A stretch of 64,000 nucleotides of DNA from Amphiura filiformis (GCF_039555335.1 NC_092637.1:496001-560000), one strand, 5' to 3'. Shown: positions 43,607 to 54,650, numbered from the stretch's first letter. Numbers and translations: made by a program. Notes: generated by a model not told the origin, from the sequence alone.

Positions 43607-44794
43607 TTTACTACACCCCTTGATAAATGTGTGACTATTTTTGTATTTTTGTACATTCTAGCAGTACCTCTTTTCTTATCCTCTTGTCTTGAGTCACTGA
43701 AATTCCAGTATAGTAATTGGATTCCTTACCCCTATAATATACATAACTTTTGTTACCAGAGTTATTATTTTTTGAGAAATAATTTATCAAGGAGTGTAGT
43801 ACCCCTTAATGGTATAGCAATAATAAATCCATGACATTAAATTAATTCGTTTTATCAGATTTGCATAGAACTCTTCTTAGTTTATATCAAAATCTTAACA
43901 CTTCCTATAGGACTGTAACCAATCGAGCATTTCAGGTCTAGAAATAATGAAATACCGTTTTCCCCAAAAAAATATTTGCACTATACAATGGTCACTTTTG
44001 AAGTCTTTGAATCTATATCACCATTTCACAACATTACATTGACACAACTAATCTACTACCATCACTGTATACACAACTACTACTGCCCTGGGACCTAGGG
44101 AGGGTGCAGGTAACACGCCCGGGGATGATCCCCCTACTCATTTCGATAAGACCTGCAACTTTTACGTGCTCAGGTTTGACTCGTCTGACACACGGAACCG
44201 CCATTTTACGTGACCATTCGAACCACGAGACGCCAGGCACCCACCGTGTACATTCTACACAGTGGATGGGAGCGAGGAGAAATATTCTACTAGACTGAAA
44301 GAGAATATGATTATAATATTTCCGACCTATTGGAACTATTTAGAGTGAGCAACATTAACAAGGATAGGACGGGATGGGGTTTCGAACCACGGACCCTTCG
44401 CTCTCCCTAATGGTCCAGCGCCTTAGACCACTAGCCCACCTCGCCCTCAAAGTGCAAACCGCTATTATATAGAACACATACCTGATAACATGTGCTATAA
44501 AGTTTAAACATGTTGGTTAACATTTTAACCAACAATTATGTGGTTCATCTGGTGTTCCGTTTTGGTTAAAAATTTAACATTTTCTAACAGTGTACGCCAT
44601 GCTCTTCTCCGTTTAGGGTTCACCAGCATAAACAAGTTTTGGAGGTATCTTTAGCTATTTCCAGCCAAGTAATAGTAGAAACATGCAATATTATGGGATA
44701 GTTAAAAGGTCTTTTCTTCTTTACTTCAGGATGCATGCTTCATTTGTTTTTAATTAACTTATTTCATTGGGTGTTCTTTTTTCCTGTATTACAG
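43607..44794 (+). other. Interval with a SINE head; 3' part of gene B uncertain
   Basis: No convincing exon was found. It holds a minus-strand tRNA-derived SINE head (44365-44450). A T-rich tract leads to the CCTGTATTACAG acceptor at 44794. Confidence 0.45.
44365..44450 (-). mobile_element. tRNA-derived SINE head
   Basis: The minus strand starts GAGGGCGAGGTGGGCTAGTG. It has an A-box-like GGGCTAGTGGTCTAAGGCG and a consensus B box GGTTCGAAACC (plus 44378-44388). Spacing between boxes fits a Leu/Ser-type tRNA with a long variable arm, but T-arm and acceptor pairing are imperfect. A retroposed tRNA-like sequence is therefore more likely than a functional gene. Confidence 0.6.
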
Positions 44795-44802
44795 ATCTCT
44801 AA
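44795..44802 (+). CDS. Gene B, tentative terminal exon (DL-stop)
   Basis: A strong acceptor (TTTTTTCCTGTATTACAG) is followed, in phase 1, by AT CTC TAA. With a G from the previous exon this gives Asp-Leu-stop. This parallels the tiny terminal exon proposed for gene A. No AATAAA is seen soon after, so the end of gene B remains uncertain. Confidence 0.3.
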
Positions 44803-45436
44803 ACTCAAATGCATCGCACGAATGGACCGTATAATTATGGCAATCAGAAGTTGCGTATAACTACATGTACAAATGTGTGTATACATGAAATGTAGAAAAG
44901 TACTGGTGATGTTATTGTAAATGTCCTTCTATCATAAGTAGGTCTGATGGTGATGGTGGTTCTTTCAGACGTTCGCCCAACAATACCAGGATTATAATTA
45001 TCATATTACAAAACCAAACTTTTGAACACTGACCTGACAGTTTCGTATGTCTTGGACGACATACTTCCTCAGAGTGATTGGTATCCCATCATCCTCTTAG
45101 CGGCTGGTAACACAGCTCCATCCCCAGGGGGAGTGGTCTTGAGGAGAGGGTCATACACGTGACTGAGATGATAGGCCCCTCGTCTCTGTTCATGGCGGGG
45201 CAAAGACAACAAAAAATTCTCGGTGGGTATCATTTTGTTCCTTTGTTGCCAATTTTGAACGAAGCACGAAAACGTTTCCCCATACGTACACTGTTTTAGC
45301 CAAAATTAAGGTGAAAGTATATGTTTACCCGGCTACCAGTTTTCAATTTCACTTAAGGGAAGTTAAAATTATCTTTGGGGATGGGATTTTTTTAGGGCAA
45401 ATATGAATACTTCTTGCCATTCGGTGTAATAAGAAT

Positions 45437-45472
45437 TTAATTAATTAATTAATTAATTAATTAATTAATTAA
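45437..45472 (+). repeat. (TTAA)n microsatellite, left flank of the family 3 element
   Basis: Nine TTAA units end exactly where the element at 45473 begins (AAGGGCATTTCGTGATG). Confidence 0.95.
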
Positions 45473-46362
45473 AAGGGCATTTCGTGATGCACAGCCTCAT
45501 CCCACCCCCCCACCACTTTTCTTTAAAAAAATAGATTTTTATACCACTGGAAACCTCTCACATCGTCATCATCCCTATATCTTCGTGTCAAACATTGCCG
45601 TGATAGTACAGCGAATCCTCTCGTTTTTCAACAGCTATGCATCGCGATTTTGTTCGAGATAAGCCGAGCGACTCAGGCTAAGAATACCATGACTATCATA
45701 TGAGATACAAGAGAGTTTCTATATTCTACACATTATTACTATTTGTGCATGCTCTCGTACCCCCATATGATGTTTCTATTACAAGAAAATTTGTTTTCAG
45801 GTAAAATCAGGGTTTTGTTTCCAGTACACACTCACTCGAAAAGCAATATACTAATTAGCGGGGCCTTGCAGCTTGCTGTGGATATCTTTTACTGCATTTT
45901 CAAAGTAAAAATTTTGAAATCCAAAGTTAAAATTGTGATATATTTAATTTTGAGAATTACACTTAATATTTTATAGGTATAAAGGAACACGTTTAGCCCA
46001 GTTAGTTAAGTTCCAGGTGTAAGCCCTATAACACAATGCATATGTAAATTTTCTTTATCTGTGTCAATAATAGAATATTGATTTCAACGGAGTATTGAGC
46101 TGTATGGAAAAATATTTATAATACAGGGTGTTGACACTGTGCCTTTGGCTACATGTTTGTGTACCAAAATTTTCTTACAGATTCGTTTAATATGATCAAA
46201 TGGTATGCCAGAACGAAATTACAACAGTGGCCTATGCATAATCATAATCATGCATAACTCGCAAACGCAAAATCGGAATCAACTGAAATTTTCGGAATGA
46301 GCTTATTTCGTGGAAATCTACTGCAAAAGTCATAAAAAGAGGATGCTAGGGTCACGAAACCC
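45473..46362. mobile_element. Family 3 TTAA element, long copy (890 bp)
   Basis: It starts AAGGGCATTTCGTGATGC and ends GGGTCACGAAACCC, inverted ends shared with 47450-47784 (GGAGTATTTCGTGATCC and GGATCACGAAATGCCC). Shared blocks include CATGCATAACTCGCAAACGC and GTCATAAAAAGAGGATGCTA. Both sides are (TTAA)n arrays, fitting TTAA-specific insertion. No transposase ORF was seen. Confidence 0.75.
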
Positions 46363-46424
46363 TTAATTAATTAATTAATTAATTAATTAATTAATTAATT
46401 AATTAATTAATTAATTAATTAATT
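46363..46424 (+). repeat. (TTAA)n microsatellite, right flank of the family 3 element
   Basis: About 15 TTAA units begin directly at the right end of the 45473-46362 element. Confidence 0.95.
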
Positions 46425-46529
46425 ATAAATAAATTAATAATTAATCTGCGACGTGCCGTTCTCTAATTATAAGCAAAAATGTCAAAGATCAACTGTTAGG
46501 GCCAACAGTGGTCAAGACTCAAGAACCAG

Positions 46530-46735
46530 ACTTGTAGTACCCGTACCCGTACTAGTGCCCGTACTTGAGTCCCAATTTCCGTACCCGTGCCCGTAGTCGT
46601 ACCCATGGCTCAGGATCCGTACCCGTACTCACGCCCTATTTTGGTTTCGGACCCGTACTCATGAAGTGTGACCCGGACCCGTACTCATGACGTGGGATCC
46701 GTACCTGTACCCGTACTCATTACATGGGACACATA
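46530..46735 (+). repeat. GTACCC-type degenerate minisatellite, array 1
   Basis: Repeats of GTACCCGTACCCGTACT and CCGTACTCATG with GAGTCCCAATTTCCGTACC spacers. The hexamer GTACCC recurs in register. A sister array is at 48074-48385. The ORFs in it (Tyr-Pro or Gly-Thr-Gly repeats) are repeat translations. Confidence 0.8.
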
Positions 46736-47449
46736 GCCCAGGGGCTGAAAAGGTAAATCTGGCCCTAGCTACACAAAATGTACATGTATGATATACACAG
46801 TGTAGATACCTACATTGTGACAGTCTCCAGCCTGTGCACACTTTATGTCACCCATATACCATTTATACTAAGCTATTGTACATGTCGCATTCACACTCAG
46901 AAAAAAGCAGCAAACTGGAAATCATTTCAAGAAATTATCATGTTTAATATCATATTATAGCTTTTATTCATCATTTTAATATTCCCCATCCGAATACACT
47001 CCCCTACATGCACAAGGGCACACATGAAGAACTACTAGTACATGATAATGTGACTGGGGAGCACTTGCACATGCACTTGGGCTTGTGCATCTGAATCAAA
47101 TGAATAGAGAGTTCCTTTACCATACCATATTTACAGACATTTAGGATTTATAGGAGCTTATAGGCAAAGTATTAATAAAACGTTGATATTAATTATCCAG
47201 ATGTGCATAATTAATGATATGGGATGTATGTGCAAGGTTCTACTTATTGGGAAAACTGACAACTGATTTAAGTCTATAAATTTTAGATCAAATTTGCGAT
47301 CCAATTGGTGTTTTGAGATGATAACTTGATACATAATACTGCGAAATGTTTGTTGAAATTAGTATTACGCAGTCTGTGTGTCCATACACAGACGTCCGTA
47401 GTTTGTTTCACTTGCATGATTTTTGCATCCACAAATATGCCACCTTTAA

Positions 47450-47784
47450 AGGAGTATTTCGTGATCCTAGCATCCTCTTTTTATGACATTTTTCAGTATA
47501 TATCCACGAAAAAAGCCTATTCCGAAAATTTCAGTTGATTCCGATTTTGCGTTGGCGAGTTATGCATGATTATGTGTATTACACTGCTCCATAGACAATG
47601 CGTTGTAATTTCGTTCTGGTGCACCAGAACGAAATTCAAATTTCACGATATCTTTGCAAAACGAATTAATCTGCAAGAAATATTTTGTACATAAACATTA
47701 TGTAGCCAGAGGTTTCCAGTGATATAAAAATCTCAACTTTTTTGAGAAAAGTGGGGGATGAGGCTGTGGATCACGAAATGCCCT
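47450..47784. mobile_element. Family 3 TTAA MITE, short copy
   Basis: TTAA flanks at 47446-47449 and 47785-47788. The inverted ends start AGGAGTATTTCGTGATCC and finish GGATCACGAAATGCCCT. A central palindrome CGTTCTGGTGCACCAGAACG lies at about 47613-47632. Confidence 0.8.
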
Positions 47785-48073
47785 TTAAGCTCGACTCACA
47801 AGACCACCAATATTACATCTCTTGTTATACTTGATTAATTCCACAAAACCAGTTCTTAGCAAATAAAAATGTTTCAGCAACTCATGGCACACATAACAAC
47901 TTTAAATGTATGTTGTATATGATCATGGCATAGTAAATTTCTCTAATATATTCGGTGCAAAATGTAGTTTCATTCATTTGTTGTGGTAAAAATGACATCA
48001 AAGAGTGTATTTACAGCATGAGCAAGGTATAATTAATGTTTACACTAATAACAATAGCTTTGTTTATAACAGG

Positions 48074-48385
48074 GATACCCATACCCATAATGGGACCCAG
48101 TATTTGAGTCCCAATTCTCGTACCCGTTACCCATGGCCCGTACCGGGCCCGTACCAATACTGGGACCCGTACCGGTACTCGAGTCCCAATTTCCATACCC
48201 ATACTCATACCGTACATATGGCTCCGGACCCGGACCCGTACTCATGGCTAGGGACCCATACCCATACCCGTATCCATGGCCTGGGACCCGGACCCGTACC
48301 CGTACCTATGGTCTGAGACCCATACCCTTACTCAAGACATGGCTTGGGACCAGTACCCGTAGGCCCTACTCATGACTGGTCCCAA
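48074..48385 (+). repeat. GTACCC-type degenerate minisatellite, array 2
   Basis: ATACCCATACCCATAATGGG, GGGACCCGTACCGGTACTCG and similar blocks repeat with spacing of 6 or multiples of 6. TTTGAGTCCCAATTCTCGTA and GAGTCCCAATTTCC are shared with array 1. Confidence 0.8.
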
Positions 48386-48689
48386 TACCATGAATACCAA
48401 AAGACTGCAGAACTCAAAAGTGCTCTGATTTCAACGAGCCTTTGCCTTTGTAATTTTAGGTTTGTTGCAAAATTGTCAACAGAAGTATGTGTACGATAAC
48501 AGTATCACTCATCATGTGCACCAATATAAGTCCCGTGCACATTTTTCTTGTAACCATTTCATGTTGATTTGATCAAGCCGAGAGGTGCGTGTAGCATTTT
48601 TAGCATTGTATTTCAGTGCTTCATTCGGCATCTGTAATTGTAATGAAAAGGAAAAACACTTGCAATTGTTCCGTGAATATTTACGTTGA

Positions 48690-48892
48690 CCTTTTCGGTA
48701 AATCCCGTAAGCCTTTGCGAGTACACCTGAGATGTCGTCACTTGACGTCACGCTGATGCGCACATCTTTTAATGAACATCGCTACTGCGCATTTCAGAGC
48801 CGTGAAGTGCGCAGTAACGATGTGCGCATCGGCGTGACGACATCTCAGGTGTAATCGCAAAGGCTTGTGGATTTACCGAAAAGATCAATAGA
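48690..48892. repeat. Hairpin element, about 80-bp arms
   Basis: ACCTTTTCGGTAAATCC at the left pairs with GGATTTACCGAAAAG at the right. GCCTTTGCGAGTACACCTGA and TCAGGTGTAATCGCAAAGGC also pair, as do GATGCGCACATC and its complement. It is a fold-back MITE. Confidence 0.75.
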
Positions 48893-49663
48893 ATAGAACC
48901 CAAGTAACCAGAAGTGATAAGTGGAAAAGTCATATATCATAGTGTTTAGAAGAGTCCAATGCCTTGAAAAACTTAAATTTTTATGTTAAACTAAAGTCTG
49001 CGCAAAAAGTAACGCAGCTGTTATAAATACGCGTATAGTTTCAGAACTAATAATTGTTTTCACAATATTTCAACATAGAAATACCCTAATTTAAAAGTTG
49101 CAGTTTACAGCGATCAATGGTTATTATGCCAGCACTGTAGCACGTCAAGCACGTCGTTATCTTCGCGCTATACTTCACATCGATACAAATAGCTGCAACT
49201 TGTAAATTCGGGTATCTTTGTTTCAAAACACCAGTCTGCTGTGTTGTTAACATTGAACAAAACTTGACAAATTGGGTAGCAAAATAGCGTAAATAAATTA
49301 TCCTTCTTTTTATGTACCTGTGATGTGGGATATGTTCTTCGCAAGTTTCCTCTATATAGATGTTCAGCCATGGATACCATCAGCATCTTCTGCTCATTAC
49401 TCCGTAAACAATGTATACAAAGTCGACACATCTGTAGCATTGAAGAATGATATGGATACATAATAAATACCAACATTTTAACTATACATGAATCGGGAGA
49501 ATGTTTTCTGTGTTTAGCCCTGTATTGGTGGGACTGCATTTGATTTCGCACGGCCACTGATTGCTTATACTATTAACATGATTTATTTAGAGAAATCGAA
49601 TTGCACGAATAGCACTGGATAAATGACTAGCAGCTCACTGGGTAGTTGTAGTTACGTTTAACA

Positions 49664-49730
49664 CGAGTAGATCGAGCGATAAGGTGCTAACTCTAATGCG
49701 TGACGATACGTGTTCGAATCTCTTAAATGG
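49664..49730 (+). mobile_element. tRNA-derived SINE head
   Basis: GATCGAGCGATAAGGTGCTA resembles a tRNA A box region. GTGTTCGAATCTC about 35 nt later is a B box (GTTCGAATC). The arms do not form a full cloverleaf. It is probably the 5' part of a SINE. Confidence 0.5.
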
Positions 49731-49850
49731 TGTCAGCTTGCTCCCGTGAACAAGCCAGGATGAAGTTGTCTAGGACTAGACGCATCGTTCCTGGAACCCA
49801 TGCTAGGTGGCAGCACACGACGATAGCTTTGATGGAACACCTTAATTACT

Positions 49851-49910
49851 TTCATATGCGAAGACCAGGTAATGCTCTGTTTCATATGCGAAGACCAGGT
49901 AATGCTCTGA
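49851..49910 (+). repeat. Exact 30-bp tandem duplication
   Basis: TTCATATGCGAAGACCAGGT followed by AATGCTCTG occurs twice back to back (49851-49880 and 49881-49910). Confidence 0.9.
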
Positions 49911-50062
49911 GATGGCCCAGATATCTATGATGTAGCCACAATTTTGACATTGTAGCGCATGGAATGCCTTAGGATGTTTTCAAAAGGGTTGGAAACGCTG
50001 ATAAATATACGAAACAGCATAGATCTGGGCCAAAAAAGTGCATTTAATCAACAGCTCTAATA

Positions 50063-50097
50063 TAGACCCGTGACGTCTGCGCGACGTCACGGGTCTA
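50063..50097. repeat. GC-rich palindrome
   Basis: TAGACCCGTGACGTC and GACGTCACGGGTCTA form a perfect 15-bp stem with a 5-nt loop (TGCGC). It contains TGACGTCA-like half sites. Function unknown. Confidence 0.7.
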
Positions 50098-51439
50098 GCC
50101 GGGTATAGCCCCCTTCATCTGGCCAGACGCCACCAACGGCATCTATCTCTAGTTCCGAAAAACTCTGGATGCTACGTTTATTTCGGTACTGTAGCGCTAT
50201 CAGTACGTCGATGGCTCTTTCTATCAATACTCTGACCATTCAAATAGTGTTGTCAGGTTTTATTTAAATAAGAAATGATAGCACTATGCAATCGTTCATT
50301 ATTATGCTCGAAACTATTTATTAAGGTTTGTCAGAACTAGCCATCGGTAGTAACTCTCAGAGCACTGATATCGCTGAGGACCTAACTATAAGTGGTGCCT
50401 TATTGCCGCTTGTCTAGGTATTTTCTGTAGAAAATAGGAAGCTGATCATGGCTACGTAATGATTTTAGGGTATGCGCTTCTGAAGCTTGTAGAGTGTATT
50501 TGACAGGTATTTGTAATTAAAGCCATAATGTACGATCTTATAGTATGAAATTGGTTACTTTCTTTCAAACGTTTTTTTTTTTTTTTTTTTTTTTGCATAT
50601 TTGGAATGTTTACACATGTTCAGCTTAAAATTGACAGAAACCCTTTCCGATAATTTACTATAGAAAAAACTTTTAATTCGTGTACATTGTGGAACATACT
50701 CTTTGCGTGGTTGTGCGTAGTAAGTGTTGTACGCAGATAACCTCTCTAATATGGACGCGTAAAGTAGCGTTGTACGCTCGTGCATCGGCAATTCGGCATG
50801 ATTAGTCGCGGAGTAACAAGCGTAGTTGAATGTTCCACGGTGTACACGATGTTCCACGATGTACACGAATTATATATAGTACTTCAGCATTTTGAGTATT
50901 ATAATAAAAAATAAATTTGAAAGAAATCGTACATTAAGGCTTTAAGAAACGAAATAAATATAGTTGAACAGACTTACTCGATTATCGCACGACTCGCAAG
51001 CTGATGTATAGCAGATTTGGTTTAAAACATTAATATCGCTCAGTCGCAGGCTGTAAAAGAGCAAAAGAGTTTACAAAAATGCAATTTACTACTTGCAGCA
51101 TTCGAAATGATTTGCATGTTAGTGTGAAATGAATACATAAGACAGCGAAAAAACACGTTGTTTCAAGTGAAAACCCTCACTTATAACCTAGTTGCTTATG
51201 TCAAGGGTCACTATAACACCTTGGTGACATTATATAATGTACTCCTGATGTTGATCACACTTATGCTCATGACTGTTGTTTGCAATATGCAATCTTTATC
51301 TTTAAACAATCATAAGCATTATAAATTCATTTTCTGATACTATACCTTGTAACAATAATGCAACTCCGTAAAATGTCTTGCAATTTACTGTAATTATGTA
51401 TATTGTATCATTATAATATAATCCTTGTATAACGACTGA

Positions 51440-51480
51440 TAAATGAAATATGAATCAATCAATCAATCAACCAATCAACC
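51440..51480 (+). mobile_element. Probable LINE/CR1-type 3' tail
   Basis: ATGAAATATGAATCAATCAA followed by more AATC repeats is typical of the short-repeat 3' tails of CR1/L2-like retrotransposons. The body to the left (about 51190-51440) was not recognised. Confidence 0.4.
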
Positions 51481-51779
51481 CAATTTTGCTGCAAGAAAAT
51501 CCGGATAATTTTACATGCATAGGCCTACAGCAACAACAACGAAATATCCCCAAATTGGAAACTATGGGTTGATCGGGCCCGTAGACCGGTTGTTTACCTC
51601 GCCTAATGCAAAGAACATTTAATATAAGCATGCTAATTGGAAATATTCTTTTACACCTTTGACCTATTAATTAGCAGGGGACGACACTAAATTCGCTGTT
51701 TTTCTTTTAGCAACGCAAACCTATGACGAATTCTGTTGGTTTGCGATCTACAAAGTGAGGCAAGATATCAATCGGTTAT

Positions 51780-52262
51780 AAATAATTAGAAGAGAGAGAT
51801 GCTGCTCAGAGTACCCCTGTTGGTGATGACAGAGTACACCTGTTGGTGATGACAGATCAGGATTAAAGCCTGCTACAGGAAGTCCTGTTCTTGACGGTCC
51901 CAGGAAGGAAAGGAACATCACCCCTTTAAGGAAGCCAATAAATATTGCTACATGGAATGTACGCAGTATGTCAGGAGGAAAGATTGAAGTTGTGGAGAAG
52001 GAGATGGTTGCAAACAATATTAAGATCCTAGGAGTAACAGAGTTGTGGTGGCTTGGACAATTGGGAGGTTCACTACATATGATGGAAGTATGTTCATCTA
52101 TTCTGGAAAAGATACTGGAAGGAAACGAGGAGGTGTGGGTTTCATAATAGAAAGAACCACAACCAAGTGTGTTTTGGGATATAATGCAATAAATGAGAGA
52201 GTGATGACTGTAAGACTACAAGGACATCATTTAAATATTTCTATCATACAAGTTTATGCTCT
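51780..52262 (+). pseudogene. RTE-like LINE, endonuclease fragment
   Basis: The plus strand encodes the start of an APE-type endonuclease: INIATWNVRSMSGGKIEVV, then EKEMVANNIKILGVTEL. A frameshift near 52045-52060 moves the rest to another frame: RFTTYDGSMFIYSGKDTG, then RKRGGVGFI and ISIIQVYA. WNVRSM and QVYA are hallmarks of the RTE/craniofacial-development-protein-2-like endonuclease. It stops abruptly at QVYA, where minus-strand LINE sequence begins. A 26-bp duplication (TTGGTGATGACAGA) near 51815-51860 marks the 5' region. It cannot encode a functional enzyme. Confidence 0.85.
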
Positions 52263-54240
52263 CTCTCTCTAGGTGCCATATCCTAAGACGTTGGCGATCA
52301 TGTCATGCCACAATTCTCTGTTATAAGCCATCTCCACAAGCTCTGTCGCTTTATGTTCAGCTCCCCTTTCTTTTAGCCAGTCTTTCAGATTTGATAACCA
52401 CATCACTCTCTTCCTGCCTCTGCTCCTTGTTCCTTCTATTCTTCCTGTCAATACTAGGTTCTCGAAACCATCCTTTCTGAGGATATGACCAAGGAATTTG
52501 AGCTGCTTAACTCTGATTTCACGTAACAGCTTCCTGTTCACATTTGCTCTACTTAGGACATCGTCATTAGACACTTTATCAGTCCACGGGATCTTCATCA
52601 TTCTTCTAAGGAACCACATCTCGCAGCTCTCCAATCTTCTTTCAATGTCTGTTGTTATTGACCATGCTTCACTTCCATACATTAATACAGGGATGACATA
52701 GCAGTTGAGTACCCGAATTCTGGTCTCTATACTGAGGGCACTGTTTTTTTCTTGTCTAATTTTGAGAACGCAGACTTAGCCAGTGCAATCCTTCTCTTAA
52801 CCTCCTTAATACATCTGGCATCTTCTGTGATTAGACTGCCAAGGTAGTTGAAGGAGGAAACTTGCTTAATTCTTTGATCTTTCACCTTCAATATGCATGT
52901 TGGGCTTTCAGTCTTTGATACCACCATACATTCTGTCTTCTTGCAATTTAACGATAAACCTTTCCTCTCACTTTCCTGAACCACCACATCAAGAAGCCTT
53001 TGCGGATCCTCCTCAGACTCAGCTAATAGGACAGTGTCATCTGCATATCTTATGTTCGTGATGTTATGTCCACCTATACCGAGACCATTTTCCTTTTCTA
53101 GCTCCCTTAGGATCAGCTCACTGTAATAATTAAAGAGATCTGGTGACATCACACATCCCTGTCTGACTCCTCTCTTAATGCTTGTATATTCACTACAATC
53201 TCCATCCACCCTTATGCACGCTGTTTGGTTCCAATAAAGGTTCTGCAACAGTCGTAGATCCTTTCCATGCAGGTCTAGCTTACCAAGATCTTCAAAAAGC
53301 TGATCATGTCTCACCTTGTCAAAGGCTTTTGAGTAGTCAATGAAACACATGAAAACATCCTTCTGCATCTCTACCGCTCTCTCTGTTATCATTCTCAAGA
53401 CATAAATCGCATTCCTGGTACCAGCATCTTCTAAAAAGCCGAACTGCTCTTTACCAATCTCAGGTTTTATTCTACTTCTTGCACGGAGAAACAGGATTCT
53501 TAGAATTATCTTTGTAACATGGCTCATAAGGCTAATTGTACGGTGTTGTTCACAATCCACAGCGCCAGGTTTCTTGGGAAGAGCAATAAAGATTGATTTG
53601 CTCAGGTCTTCCGGAAATATCCCATCATCATACATTCTGTTGATGACTCCTGCAAGTTTCTCAATTCCATAATCCTCTAATGCTTCAATCATTTCAACAA
53701 CAATTCCATCTGGCCCAGCAGCCTTATTTCTGCTCATCATTTTTATAGCTGATCGAACCTCTGACTGCAATATCTTCGGACCCTCAATAGAATCTGGAAA
53801 GCTTGGCAAACCGTCCCTTACATCGTGAAATAACTCCCCAACATATTCCATCCACCTTTTCATTACATCATCTTTCCCTACCAGCATATTACCATTCTTT
53901 GCCTTGATGCACCCAGAGCTTGAAGACCCTGATTTCCTGCCTGAGATCTCATTTATCCTCTGGTACACATTCCGATTCTCTCCAAATTGACTCTCAATTT
54001 TGGCACATTCACTATTCAGCCAGGTCTCTTTGGCCTCCTTGCAACGTTTCTTTATTTGCCTGTCCAACTCTCTATATTCTTTTGAATCCCTGTCCATGAT
54101 CTTTTGCCTGTCTCTCATCATTGATAGAATTTCTTCTGTCATCCACTTGCTTTTACTTTCTCTCTTCTTCTTTGGCAGGCATTCCTCTGCTGTTTCAACC
54201 AAAATATCCCTCATGGGCTTGTTACTCCGTCTTGGGCTAT
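52263..54240 (-). pseudogene. RTE-like LINE reverse transcriptase, 5'-truncated, frameshifted
   Basis: The minus strand encodes linker, reverse transcriptase and C-terminal region. A 495-codon segment (54214-52727) has RT motifs SRNKAAGPDGI, CFIDYSKAFDKV, GVRQGCVMSPDLF and the catalytic RYADDTVLL, then NYLGSLI. It is interrupted at a T7 homopolymer (plus 52744-52750). The C-terminal segment follows in another frame (52682-52269; YGSEAW, WFLRRMMKIPWTDKVSNDD, KFLGHILRKDG) and ends in a (GA)n tail. The endonuclease is missing, so the copy is 5'-truncated. The catalytic Asp pair is intact, but the element is dead in cis. Similar tails occur in RTE-clade elements. Confidence 0.9.
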
Positions 54241-54620
54241 GACCAAGAATGATAAGAAGAGAGTAGATGCTTTTGAGATGTGGTGTTACAGGAGGCTTCT
54301 ACGAGTGACATGGAAAGACAGGAGAAAAAATTTTGGATCCTCGACAAGATTGGTATAAGTCTAACCATCAGAAGCGGCATAATGGAGAGAAAGCTGATGT
54401 ACTTTGGCCATATTGTCAGGAAACATGGAGGTGTAGAAAAACAGATTTTGCAAGGGGCTATGGAGGGCAAACGAGGAAGAGGACGTCCACCAACATCTTG
54501 GACTAATGACGTGAAGCTGGTTTCTAACCAAGGAATGCAAGGTGCAACGCACTTGGCACCAGATCGAGTGAGATGGCGTACTCTTGTGAAGACCACAGCA
54601 GCGCTATACAGCGCCACCTG

Positions 54621-54621
<1 letters not shown>
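54241..54621 (+). pseudogene. RTE-like LINE, C-terminal fragment
   Basis: The plus strand encodes the last ~125 residues of another RTE-like polyprotein: TKNDKKRVDAFEMWCYRRLL, RVTWKDRR, then KLMYFGHIVRKHGGVEKQIL, GKRGRGRPPTSW and a stop near 54619. It belongs to a different subfamily from the adjacent minus-strand RT (compare MYFGHIVRKHGG with KFLGHILRKDG). A (GA)n tail follows (54625-54650). Confidence 0.88.

Positions 54622-54624
<3 letters not shown>

Positions 54625-54650
<26 letters not shown>
54625..54650 (+). repeat. (GA)n microsatellite tail of the LINE
   Basis: About 13 GA units follow the stop codon of the LINE fragment. The minus-strand RT copy ends in the same motif (plus CTCTCTCTCT at about 52259-52270), so the tail is probably intrinsic to this family. 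Confidence 0.85.

Larger units (their letters stand above)
44803..51780. other. 7-kb repeat-rich interval
   Basis: No protein-coding gene was found. Recognised content: a family 3 TTAA element (45473-46362) between (TTAA)n arrays, GTACCC minisatellites (46530-46735, 48074-48385), a second family 3 element (47450-47784), a hairpin (48690-48892), a SINE head (49664-49730), a 30-bp tandem duplication (49851-49910), a small palindrome (50063-50097) and a LINE-type tail (51440-51480). The stretches 44.8-45.4, 46.75-47.4, 48.9-49.65 and 50.1-51.4 kb look anonymous. Confidence 0.6.

Noticed and set aside
44365-44450. Functional tRNA gene on the minus strand
   Set aside because: A and B boxes are present, but the acceptor and T stems do not pair properly. 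A SINE head explains it better.
48005-48375. Tyr-Pro and Gly-Thr-Gly repeat ORFs
   Set aside because: They are translations of the GTACCC minisatellite with no initiation or splice context.
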